Assembly (NCBI GenBank): GCA_011524905.1
Contig: WTJI01000043.1
Location: 1 to 45,389 of the forward strand
DNA: 45,389 nt
Direction: 5' to 3'
DNA from: Flavobacteriales bacterium
GTDB taxonomy: Bacteria > Bacteroidota > Bacteroidia > Flavobacteriales > Flavobacteriaceae
A program made the position numbers and the translations under genes. Of this stretch, positions 5,581-13,661 are shown piece after piece. The notes under the pieces were generated by a model. That model did no database searches and had not been told where the DNA came from. It worked only from the letters and a program-made list of their open reading frames with translations. Positions within the stretch are counted from its first letter, which is position 1; each line of letters begins with the position of its first letter.

Positions 5581-6927
5581 TTTAGAAAATATATTTCCAA
5601 GAAGGTCTTCTGTATCGACCTTTCCAGTTATCTCGCCTAAGCTATCCAATGCTACATTGAGATCTATACTTAGTAAATCTGTTGGTATATTTGAAATCAA
5701 GCCCTCTTTGATAGCAATCAAAGAAGCCAATGTTTTTTGAATAGCTGTATAATGTCGCATATTACTGATGATTATATCTTCATTGGAAAAACTTTCTTGA
5801 ATTTTTTCGAGTAAAACTCGTTTCAAATCTTCAACTGTTTCTCCATTTTTTGTAGATAGCGGAACGATAGGTGTATTGTTTAAATGATTTAGTTTGATTG
5901 GGGCGTCTAGTAAATCAATTTTATTGGCAACAACAATCACTTGACCTTTTGTTTCTATTGCTTCTAGGGCTTCTTCTAAGTTAAAATCACTTTCGGTTAC
6001 ATCATACACATAGAAGACCCATTGCGCATTTTCCATTTTTTCTTTTGCTCTTTCGACACCAATGGCTTCAATAGTGTCTTTGGTTTGGCGCAAACCTGCC
6101 GTGTCAATAAATCGAAAAGTATAGCCATCTATGGTTAGTTGGTCTTCGATACTATCACGTGTTGTTCCTGCGATATCTGAAACAATAGCCCTTTCTTCAT
6201 TTAGTAGTGCATTTAGTAGAGAGGATTTTCCTGCATTGGGTTTACCTACAATCGCAATGGGAATCCCTTTTTTTATAACACTTCCTTGGGTAAAGGAATC
6301 AGAGAGTTTTTTGAGTTTTTTTTCAAGCGTATCAAGTAAATCCATTAAAGCAGATCGATCAGCAAAAGCAACATCTTCTTCAGAAAAGTCTAATTCGAGG
6401 GCAATAAGCGAAGCAAAGTCCAATAATTGTTGACGTAAAAGTTGAATCTCTTTTGAATAACCGCCACGCATTTGTTGCATAGCTAGGCGATGGGCGGATT
6501 CTGATTCTGAAGCGATTAAGTCTGAAACCGCTTCGGCCTGACTCAAATCCATTTTTTGATTGAGGAAAGCACGTAGGGTAAATTCTCCAGCTTTGGCTGC
6601 CGCAGCCCCCCTGCTAATACATAGTTCCATGATGCGTTGTAAAATATAGGGAGAGCCATGACATGAAATTTCCACTATTGTTTCACCCGTATAAGATCTG
6701 GGTGCAAGAAATGGAGTTGCCAAAACTTCATCGATGACTTGGCCTCGATCAACTATTACCCCAAGAGTGGATTGGTGTGAACTAATTTTATCCAGGGGGA
6801 GCCCATTTTTGGCTTGGAAAATAGAAGCTACAATTTCAATAGCTGTAGATCCCGATAAGCGCAAAACACCAATGGCTCCCGAACCTTGCGGTGTGGACAA
6901 CGCAATTATTGTTCCGATGCTATACAT
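5563..6927 (-). CDS. mnmE: tRNA modification GTPase MnmE
   Basis: A 454-aa full-length MnmE (TrmE). With MnmG it builds the 5-carboxymethylaminomethyl group on the wobble uridine of certain tRNAs, in the cytoplasm. The N-terminal tetrahydrofolate-binding domain opens M-Y-S-I-G-T-I-I-A-L-S-T-P. The inserted G domain shows G1 G-K-P-N-A-G-K-S-S near residue 230, G3 D-T-A-G-L-R and G4 N-K-I-D. The C-terminus ends in the invariant F-C-I-G-K, whose Cys is catalytic in the family. The end of the gene doubles as the insertion site of the element, which leaves the protein complete. A TAnnTTTG box four bases before the ATG suggests a nearly leaderless transcript. Confidence 0.97.
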   Translation of the reverse strand: MYSIGTIIALSTPQGSGAIGVLRLSGSTAIEIVASIFQAKNGLPLDKISSHQSTLGVIVDRGQVIDEVLATPFLAPRSYTGETIVEISCHGSPYILQRIMELCISRGAAAAKAGEFTLRAFLNQKMDLSQAEAVSDLIASESESAHRLAMQQMRGGYSKEIQLLRQQLLDFASLIALELDFSEEDVAFADRSALMDLLDTLEKKLKKLSDSFTQGSVIKKGIPIAIVGKPNAGKSSLLNALLNEERAIVSDIAGTTRDSIEDQLTIDGYTFRFIDTAGLRQTKDTIEAIGVERAKEKMENAQWVFYVYDVTESDFNLEEALEAIETKGQVIVVANKIDLLDAPIKLNHLNNTPIVPLSTKNGETVEDLKRVLLEKIQESFSNEDIIISNMRHYTAIQKTLASLIAIKEGLISNIPTDLLSIDLNVALDSLGEITGKVDTEDLLGNIFSKFCIGK

Positions 6928-6931
6928 GGCA

Positions 6932-6939
6932 CAAAAATA
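6932..6939 (-). promoter_or_regulatory. TAnnTTTG box of mnmE
   Basis: TATTTTTG on the minus strand, four bases before the ATG at 6927. It matches the Bacteroidetes -7 element. No clear TTTG -33 partner is seen. Confidence 0.45.
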
Positions 6940-6983
6940 AATCTTTATTCGAGCCTATAACCAGGAATGTGTACATTTAGACT

Positions 6984-7322
6984 ATGAAAACAGACAAACA
7001 ATTATTGGTGCTGCTTCATTTGTCTCAATTGATTGACTTGATTACTGGAATCGGTGGCTTATTGGTACCACTCATTATTTGGTCTATTAAAAAGGATGAA
7101 ATTACTGATTTGGATCAGCATGGGAAAGCCATAATTAATTTTCAACTTTCCATGATAATTTATGCGCTTATCGCTTTTCCTTTATTATTGTTGATTGGTT
7201 TGGGGATCTTAATATGGATAGCCGTGGGTTTAATGTGTTTGATTTATCCAATTGTCAACGCCTTGCGCGCCTCTTCGGGTCAAGAGCCTTTTTATCCGCT
7301 CACGATTCGTTTCATTAAATAG
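6984..7322 (+). CDS. DUF4870 small membrane protein
   Basis: A 112-aa protein of the DUF4870 (Tic20-like) type: an N-terminal helix with L-L-H-L-S-Q-L, a second segment G-G-L-L-V-P-L-I-I-W-S-I-K-K-D, the conserved H-G-K-A-I-I-N-F-Q-L-S motif, and two further hydrophobic helices. It has four membrane segments in total. The cellular role of the family is not established. It is divergent from mnmE and its last eight bases overlap the end of the convergent acetyltransferase-like gene, so there is no space for a separate terminator. Confidence 0.85.
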   Translation: MKTDKQLLVLLHLSQLIDLITGIGGLLVPLIIWSIKKDEITDLDQHGKAIINFQLSMIIYALIAFPLLLLIGLGILIWIAVGLMCLIYPIVNALRASSGQEPFYPLTIRFIK

Positions 7323-8451
7323 ATCGATTAAAAGTAACTCTTCTTTTGTGCTGGCGGTGTTCGTAGTTGCGCCAGAGCTTTTGAATTGCACTGTTTTCGA
7401 CCAATTCAGGATTTGTCTCAACAATAGTAACCCCGTGCTTATTAAAGGTCTTTTGCATTTCATTAAAAATTACAGCAGTAATTCCCTTGTTTTGGAAGTC
7501 AGGTCGGACACCAATTAAATAAAAGGAAGCCCTATCATTAAAATAACGGGCTTTCATGATATGAAAAATACCAAAAGGGAAAAGTTTGCCGTTTACTTTT
7601 TTTAGAGCTTTTGAAAAAGAGGGCATCGTTATGGCAAATGCAATCAAGTCTCCATTTGCATCTGCAATACACTTGATATAATCAGGGTGAATAAAGGGGA
7701 GGTAGCGCTCTTTGTAATGTGCAATTTGGTAAGGCTGAATAGGAACAAAGGTTTGTAATTTGTCATAGGTCTTAGACAAGAGGTCAAACATTTGATCGAC
7801 ATAAGGAAGAATATCTTTATGTGATTTAAAATCCAATAGCCTCAGTTGGTAGCGATCAATAATGAGTTGAGAAAAACGCTTGACTTTTTCAGGTGAATCT
7901 TGAAATGAAGAAATTTTGATTTCATACTCCACCCATTCTGCTTGCTTGCTGTAGCCTAGTTGTTCAAAATGCTGCGGATAATAGGGTGCATTATACCATG
8001 TAATCATTGTATTGAGCTCTTCAAAACCTTTAGTGAGCATGCCTGCTTTATCCATGTTTGAAAAGCCCATGGGCCCTTCAATACTTTTCATTTGATGTTT
8101 TTTGCCAACTTCAACAACGGCTTCCAATAATTTTTTTGTGACTTCCAAATCATCAATTACGTCAAACCATCCAAATCGAACTTTGCTCTTCTTTAATTCT
8201 TTGATTTCAATCCAGTTGATAAATGCTGCAATTCGCCCAACAATTTGATCCCCTTTGTAGGCCAAAAAATAATGTGCGATGGCATTTTGAAAAACAGGAT
8301 TCACTTTTTTGTCCAACATCTCCAATTCCTCTTTGATGATAGGAGGGACCCAAAAAGGATTGTTTTTATACAATTCAAACGGGAATTTGACAAAGGCAGT
8401 TAATTGGTCTCTACCCTCAATTTCTCTGATGACTATTTCGCTCATGGACAT
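7315..8451 (-). CDS. GNAT-like acetyltransferase family protein
   Basis: A 378-aa cytoplasmic protein common in Bacteroidetes and usually annotated as a GNAT-family or hypothetical protein. The N-terminus I-V-I-R-E-I-E-G-R-D-Q-L and the segment H-Y-F-L-A-Y-K-G-D-Q-I-V-G-R-I-A-A look like the first strands of a GNAT fold. A second fold-like section near residues 305-345 contains V-R-P-D-F-Q-N-K-G-I, close to the acetyl-CoA loop pattern. The substrate is unknown. Its ATG overlaps the stop of the upstream transporter-like gene as TAATG, so the two are translationally coupled. Confidence 0.7.
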   Translation of the reverse strand: MSMSEIVIREIEGRDQLTAFVKFPFELYKNNPFWVPPIIKEELEMLDKKVNPVFQNAIAHYFLAYKGDQIVGRIAAFINWIEIKELKKSKVRFGWFDVIDDLEVTKKLLEAVVEVGKKHQMKSIEGPMGFSNMDKAGMLTKGFEELNTMITWYNAPYYPQHFEQLGYSKQAEWVEYEIKISSFQDSPEKVKRFSQLIIDRYQLRLLDFKSHKDILPYVDQMFDLLSKTYDKLQTFVPIQPYQIAHYKERYLPFIHPDYIKCIADANGDLIAFAITMPSFSKALKKVNGKLFPFGIFHIMKARYFNDRASFYLIGVRPDFQNKGITAVIFNEMQKTFNKHGVTIVETNPELVENSAIQKLWRNYEHRQHKRRVTFNRSI

Positions 8452-9497
8452 TAATTTCTTCGGGACCTACGTGTTCTTTTGTTGTTTTGTTTGTCCCTTT
8501 TCTTTAGTGATTTTTTTTCTTTTTTTGCCGCTTTTTTATTGGCTTTGGCTTCTCTTTCTTCTGCAGTAGTAAAGGCTTTATGAAAATCCAAACGGTAAGA
8601 AACACCCGTATTAACAAACATTGAATTGGGACTATTTTTAGTATTTGTCCCTAGTGTCGCCTCAAGCTGAATGTTGTCGAATAATAAATAAGCAAAGCCT
8701 AAGCGAAAAATAGAGTCTGTATAAATATCACTACTCATCCCTTGATTTTCGATATATACAGACCACAAAGGATGAAAAGTATGTGTCAGGGTTAGGATAT
8801 AACTCAGCTCGGGATAAGGTGTTAATAATCGGTTGTAAGAAAAATTGGTTACAAACACCCAACGCCCAAAAAAATGGGATTGTGTTGCGATAGTTCCGCG
8901 AAGGCTCAACAGATTTTCATCATAAACAGGTTGGTAAATATTTTGATAGAAAAAAGGCTGATATAAATCGGCAAACATATTACCGTACGGGTAGGGGTTA
9001 AGGCTCTTCGGAAGTACGTTGGCCCCAAAAGTAACTGAAATGGCAGGGAAAAGATCGCGCAGTCGAAAACGGTTGTTGGCTTTCCAGCTATATAAATTGG
9101 GTTCTTCTTCGCGCTTGAAAGGATCAAAGATTAAATATTTGAGTCCCAAGAAATTTTGCAAAAACCCCTTTCGCTCTGTCAAGATTGGGTCTCCCGTTGT
9201 TTTGTTTTGTAATTTATCCCACAAAAAAGCACCCTCATAAGTTAATTCCAATTCTTCCCTTAGAAACCCCCAACGCACTGAAAGAAAACCAAGCGTACCG
9301 TCAATGGTGGATTGGTTATAGCCATGGTGAATATATCGTCTTTTGGCTGCCCCCGCTTCGAATTGAACCACGCGTTTGCCCACTGAAAAAGCACCAATGG
9401 ACATACCAGGACGGTTGGAGTTGATCTGGTCAGTATATTGGGCAGACGTGGAGTAAGTAAAGGCAACAAACAGCACTACAATCCACTGGCGTCTCAT
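8451..9497 (-). CDS. Outer-membrane transporter-like beta-barrel protein
   Basis: A 348-aa protein with an N-terminal signal peptide (M-R-R-Q-W-I-V-V-L-F-V-A-F, cleavage after about S-A-Q). The body consists of alternating hydrophobic strands and contains the Q-I-N-S-N-R-P-G-M-S start typical of transporter / phenol MetA-type barrels in Bacteroidetes. The last 35 residues are a lysine- and arginine-rich tail (K-K-A-A-K-K-E-K-K-S-L-K-K-R), unusual after a barrel. The substrate is unknown. It forms a coupled pair with the downstream GNAT-like gene and is divergent from the DUF4834-YfhO operon. Confidence 0.7.
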   Translation of the reverse strand: MRRQWIVVLFVAFTYSTSAQYTDQINSNRPGMSIGAFSVGKRVVQFEAGAAKRRYIHHGYNQSTIDGTLGFLSVRWGFLREELELTYEGAFLWDKLQNKTTGDPILTERKGFLQNFLGLKYLIFDPFKREEEPNLYSWKANNRFRLRDLFPAISVTFGANVLPKSLNPYPYGNMFADLYQPFFYQNIYQPVYDENLLSLRGTIATQSHFFGRWVFVTNFSYNRLLTPYPELSYILTLTHTFHPLWSVYIENQGMSSDIYTDSIFRLGFAYLLFDNIQLEATLGTNTKNSPNSMFVNTGVSYRLDFHKAFTTAEEREAKANKKAAKKEKKSLKKRDKQNNKRTRRSRRN

Positions 9498-9615
9498 GAA
9501 TTTGGAATTTGCTGCAATATACTTTGAATTTGTGAATAGCTATTGTGTCATTTATACTTTTAATAAGACATCTGTTTGCTTAGGATTATTTACTTTTGAG
9601 AAACAGCTTTTTTCT

Positions 9616-9804
9616 GTGATTAAATTTCTTTTTTTATTGTTTCTCGGGCTTTATATTTTTCGATCTTTAATGCTTGGACTACTGCGTTTGTTTTTTAATT
9701 CTGTTGCCCCACAGAAAAAAAAATCCGATCGAAATGCTGTAAACAAACAGAAAATAGACTCCAGTTCTGTAGGTGAATATGTTGACTATGAAGAAGTTGA
9801 TTGA
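9616..9804 (+). CDS. DUF4834 family small membrane protein
   Basis: A single N-terminal membrane helix (V-I-K-F-L-F-L-L-F-L-G-L-Y-I-F) followed by R-S-L-M-L-G-L-L-R-L-F-F and a polar, Lys/Gln-rich cytoplasmic tail ending in acidic residues. This is the build of the DUF4834 family of Bacteroidetes. The frame is open from an ATG at 9496, but family members begin at the helix, so I prefer the GTG at 9616 (62 aa). The 40 extra residues look non-coding in composition. Its end overlaps the start of the YfhO gene by 17 bases, so the two are probably cotranscribed. Confidence 0.6.
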   Translation: MIKFLFLLFLGLYIFRSLMLGLLRLFFNSVAPQKKKSDRNAVNKQKIDSSSVGEYVDYEEVD

Positions 9805-12217
9805 ATCTCTTAAAATTTCCTCTTGGCGTTATCATCTGCTGTTTGTGGGTCTGCTAGCAGCTATTGCATTGCTTTTTTATGCGCCACTACTTTCGGGTAA
9901 GGTATTATTGCAGTCCGATATCCAACAATACAAAAGTATGGGACGACAACTTAAAGATATGCGTACCCAAGCCGATAAAGAGACCTACTGGATTGATAAT
10001 GCATTTGTGGGCATGCCGACCTATCAGTTGGGTGCAAAATATCCAGCTGACTTTTTGCAGCCTTTTTACTTCGTTACCCGTTTTCTACCAAGACCAGCCA
10101 ATTTATTGTTTCTATACTTTCTAAGCACCTACATTCTATTGACAGTATTAGGTCAACGAAAATTATTTGCTGTTTTCGGAGCGCTTGCTTTTGGCTTTTC
10201 TACCTATTTACTGATTATTTTACAAGTAGGGCATAATACGAAAGCCGAAGCGATTGGCTATTTTCCATTGGTTTTGGCTGGATTTTTTTTACTACTTCAA
10301 AACAAAAAACTGTGGGGAACAATTCTAAGTGTAATAGCCTTAGGGATGCAAATTCGTGCCAACCATTATCAGATGACTTATTACCTTTTATTGATGTTAA
10401 CAATACTAGGTCTTATTTATGGGGTTAGTGCATATAAAAACCAGCAGTTGAGCAAATTTGCCAAGCAAATGGGACTATTTGTAGCAGCAGGTATTTTTGC
10501 ACTTGGATTTAATGCTACGCCGTTAATGGCTACTGCAGAATACACCCAGTTTTCTACTCGGGGGCCATCAGAATTGTCGCTAACAATCGACGGCACCCCA
10601 AAAGTAAAAACCGGCGGATTAGAATATGACTACATCACGCAATATTCGTATGGAATTTTTGAAAGTCTATCCCTGCTCTTTCCGCGAATACAGGGGGGAG
10701 GGTCGCGCGAGAATTTGGGTGCTGACAGTGACTTGTACCAACTTTTGATACAAGGTGGTCTTTCTCGATCACAGGCCCAATCGTTTGTAACGGCTGTACC
10801 CACCTATTGGGGAGATCAACCTATATTAGAGGCACCTGCCTATATTGGTATAGTTCTCGTTTTTCTGGCCATTTTAGGGTTTCTTTCTGCCAAGGGGCCC
10901 TTGCGAAACGGTCTGGCGCTAATCGTTGTTTTGTCACTTCTCCTTTCTTGGGGTAAAAATATCCCTTGGTTCACTCATTTTCTCGTAGATTATTTTCCCC
11001 TATACAATAAGTTTAGAGCAGTTTCATCGGCACAAGTGCTGTTAGAACTATGCGTTCCCTTGCTTGCAGTATGGGGATTAAGTCAGTTTTGGAGTAATGA
11101 TAAAGCCAATCAAAAAAAATATTTATTTCAAGCTACACTCATTCTGGCCGCCACAGTACTAGCCTTGTTGATGGGTAAAGGTGTGTTGTCTTTTCAAGGT
11201 AATTTTGACAGCTATTATAGAGAGTCTTTTGGCGAAATGATTTTTGCAGAGATAGTGGCAGCACGCAAACAAATCTATACGAAAGACCTGATACGTGGTG
11301 GGTTATATATCATTGCTGCTGCTTCAGTGTTATATGCCATTTGGCTGCAAAAGCTTTCTCAAAAATGGGGAACCGTTCTTCTGATTGGCTTGGTGTGTTT
11401 GGATCTATTGCAAGTCTCTCAGCGCTACATCAACCGCGACTTATTTGTATCGAAAAGAGTGTTGAATCAAAGTTTTAAACAATCAGCAGCAGATCGAACC
11501 ATTTTGGCAGACAGTAGTCGCTTTCGGGTTTATGATGCTGATGCGCAATTGAACAACGCACAGTCAGCCTATTTTCACCGTTCCATAGGAGGATATCACG
11601 GCGCCAAACCCAGGCGTTTACAAGAAGTATTCGAGTTGTTTTCACAAAAACGAGTAGAAGCTATCTTGAATATGCTCAATGTTAAGTATGTATTGTATTC
11701 GGAAGAAGGAACGCAAAAAGTATTACGCAATCCCGAGGCCTTGGGGATAGCTTGGCCTATAGATTCGTTACTTGTTCTTTCATCAGCAGACGCTGCCTAT
11801 CAACAGTTGGCAAGTTTAGATCTAAAGCATCAGGCGGTCACTACTACGTCTGCTATCCCCAACGATTTTAAGCGCCCAGCTGTTATTGACAGTACTTTCC
11901 AAATTGCGATGACCGATGACACCACCGATCGACTCGTGTATCAATATCGAGCTCAAAAAGATCAATTTGTTGTTTTTTCTGAAAGCTTTTATGAAAAAGG
12001 CTGGGTTGCCAAAGCGGGAGGGAAGTCTATTCCCATCATCAAAGTGAATCATATGCTTCGCGGACTCTGGCTCCCTGCCGATCATAATCAAGTTGTATTT
12101 ACTTTTGATCCACCTATTGTAGCACTTGGCACAAAAATCCGATGGTTGACGCTAATGATCTTTTTATTAAGTATTTGTACAGGATTTTGGTATAACCAAC
12201 GTAAAGTAATCGACTAG
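9788..12217 (+). CDS. YfhO family polytopic membrane protein
   Basis: About 809 aa from ATG 9788 (earlier in-frame starts at 9773 GTG and 9779 ATG are less likely). YfhO-type proteins are large integral membrane proteins with a GT-C-like arrangement: here about 11-13 hydrophobic segments over residues 15-535, an extracytoplasmic loop early on with D-I-Q-Q-Y-K-S-M-G-R-Q, a large soluble C-terminal part, and one final helix near the end. In Firmicutes YfhO is linked to glycosylation of cell-wall polymers; in Bacteroidetes the substrate is not known. The next gene, a polysaccharide flippase, follows after one base, which fits an envelope-glycan role. Confidence 0.85.
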   Translation: MKKLIESLKISSWRYHLLFVGLLAAIALLFYAPLLSGKVLLQSDIQQYKSMGRQLKDMRTQADKETYWIDNAFVGMPTYQLGAKYPADFLQPFYFVTRFLPRPANLLFLYFLSTYILLTVLGQRKLFAVFGALAFGFSTYLLIILQVGHNTKAEAIGYFPLVLAGFFLLLQNKKLWGTILSVIALGMQIRANHYQMTYYLLLMLTILGLIYGVSAYKNQQLSKFAKQMGLFVAAGIFALGFNATPLMATAEYTQFSTRGPSELSLTIDGTPKVKTGGLEYDYITQYSYGIFESLSLLFPRIQGGGSRENLGADSDLYQLLIQGGLSRSQAQSFVTAVPTYWGDQPILEAPAYIGIVLVFLAILGFLSAKGPLRNGLALIVVLSLLLSWGKNIPWFTHFLVDYFPLYNKFRAVSSAQVLLELCVPLLAVWGLSQFWSNDKANQKKYLFQATLILAATVLALLMGKGVLSFQGNFDSYYRESFGEMIFAEIVAARKQIYTKDLIRGGLYIIAAASVLYAIWLQKLSQKWGTVLLIGLVCLDLLQVSQRYINRDLFVSKRVLNQSFKQSAADRTILADSSRFRVYDADAQLNNAQSAYFHRSIGGYHGAKPRRLQEVFELFSQKRVEAILNMLNVKYVLYSEEGTQKVLRNPEALGIAWPIDSLLVLSSADAAYQQLASLDLKHQAVTTTSAIPNDFKRPAVIDSTFQIAMTDDTTDRLVYQYRAQKDQFVVFSESFYEKGWVAKAGGKSIPIIKVNHMLRGLWLPADHNQVVFTFDPPIVALGTKIRWLTLMIFLLSICTGFWYNQRKVID

Positions 12218-12218
12218 T

Positions 12219-13661
12219 ATGGGTGTAGTAGCCAAGCAGTCATTTTTTAATTTAATTTCCATTGGCATTGGTTTCTTGGTTGGGGCCCTGAATGTTCTTT
12301 TGCTATATCCAGTCTATATGGGTGACAGTAGGCAAGGACTGGTTGTGGGTTTGTTGGCATTGTCCAACCTATTTCAACCCTTTTTGTCCATGGGATTGCA
12401 GCATGCGCTCATTAAGTTTTTTTCTGGTTTTTCACTAAAATCAGAACGTGATGCTTTGCTTTGGTTTGTAGTTTTGAGTCCTTTAGTTTTGGTGTTGTTC
12501 CTGGCTGTGCTTTATACAGCGACCCCCCAACTTTTGAATCGTTGGGTACAGTTCAAAGCAACACTCGATTTTCCTTACTTAGAATTCGTTCTTTTAGTGG
12601 CTGTTTCCACGGCTTATTTCGAAATATTCAATTCCTGGTTGCGGGTTCATCTAAAATCAATTTTTGCCAATTTTTTGAAAGAGTTATATCCCCGTCTGTT
12701 AATTGCTATTTTAATAATTGGGTTTTCCATGGAATGGTACGATTTCCCTCAATTCATTTATTTGCTATTGGGGGGGTATTATTTCCGTTTGGTTTTAATC
12801 ATTGGTTTTAGCTTATTGGTTTATCGACCGAGTTGGCAATGGCATTTGCCGCCTCAGGCACAAAAAATTGTACAGTATAGTCTCATGATTTTTCTTTCAG
12901 GGGCGGCTGCTAGTTTTATTTTGGATATCGACAAAGCCATGTTGTTGACTTTTTCCAAAGAAGAGGTGGCCTATTACAGTGTTGCCATTTATATCGCAGC
13001 CGTGATCGAAGCCCCTGGTCGGGCATTGTTCCAAATCATTAGTCCCATTGTTGCCGAAGCGTTAAACAAAAAAAACAATAAACAGGTCCAGCGTCTTCTT
13101 CAAAAGAGTAGCACGCTATTATTGGTAATCTCAGGTGGTCTTTTTCTTCTCATCCAATTGAATGTAGCTGATTTTTACAATTTAATTCAACCTGAATATA
13201 AAGCAGCAATGTTTGCTGTTCAATTGGTGTCATTGGGAAAATTATACAGTATGTCTACTGGCTGCATGAATCAGATCATCAGCAATTCAGATTATTATCC
13301 CTATGTGCTGTTCTTTAGTGTTACGGCTGCGGTTCTAGCAATACTGCTCAATATGTTCGCTATTCCAAGATATGGCTTGATGGGAGCAGCCTATGCCACC
13401 TTAGCTGTATTGATTTGTATCAATAGTTTAAAAGTAACTTTGTTGTGGTGGAAAATGAAAATGCAGCCGTATAGCATGGACTCACTCCAGGTTATAGGAG
13501 CCGTAGTACTCACTTATTTTTTAGCGACTGTCATCACACTTCCGTTTTCACCTGTGGTTAATATTGTCATACAATCTATGCTGATTGGAGGCGTTTACTT
13601 GATGTTGTTATGGGGTATGGGCAGTTTAAAGCAGTTGACGACTTTTTGGAAGCGTAACTAG
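12219..13661 (+). CDS. Polysaccharide flippase (MOP superfamily, PST type)
   Basis: A 480-aa integral membrane protein with 12-14 hydrophobic segments, and the N-terminal S-F-F-N-L-I-S-I-G-I-G-F and Q-G-L-V-V-G-L-L-A-L-S-N-L-F features of lipopolysaccharide/O-antigen flippases. Such proteins turn lipid-linked oligosaccharides across the inner membrane. Start is one base after the YfhO stop, so they form one operon with the DUF4834 gene. The 3' end overlaps the end of the convergent uvrA gene by four bases. Substrate not deducible. Confidence 0.85.
   Translation: MGVVAKQSFFNLISIGIGFLVGALNVLLLYPVYMGDSRQGLVVGLLALSNLFQPFLSMGLQHALIKFFSGFSLKSERDALLWFVVLSPLVLVLFLAVLYTATPQLLNRWVQFKATLDFPYLEFVLLVAVSTAYFEIFNSWLRVHLKSIFANFLKELYPRLLIAILIIGFSMEWYDFPQFIYLLLGGYYFRLVLIIGFSLLVYRPSWQWHLPPQAQKIVQYSLMIFLSGAAASFILDIDKAMLLTFSKEEVAYYSVAIYIAAVIEAPGRALFQIISPIVAEALNKKNNKQVQRLLQKSSTLLLVISGGLFLLIQLNVADFYNLIQPEYKAAMFAVQLVSLGKLYSMSTGCMNQIISNSDYYPYVLFFSVTAAVLAILLNMFAIPRYGLMGAAYATLAVLICINSLKVTLLWWKMKMQPYSMDSLQVIGAVVLTYFLATVITLPFSPVVNIVIQSMLIGGVYLMLLWGMGSLKQLTTFWKRN

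Noticed and set aside
9496-9615. Forty-residue N-terminal extension of the DUF4834 frame
   Set aside because: Composition is atypical and the family begins at the membrane helix; the GTG at 9616 fits better.
11822-12091. Minus-strand frame of 89 aa within the YfhO gene
   Set aside because: Antisense shadow of a well supported coding sequence.
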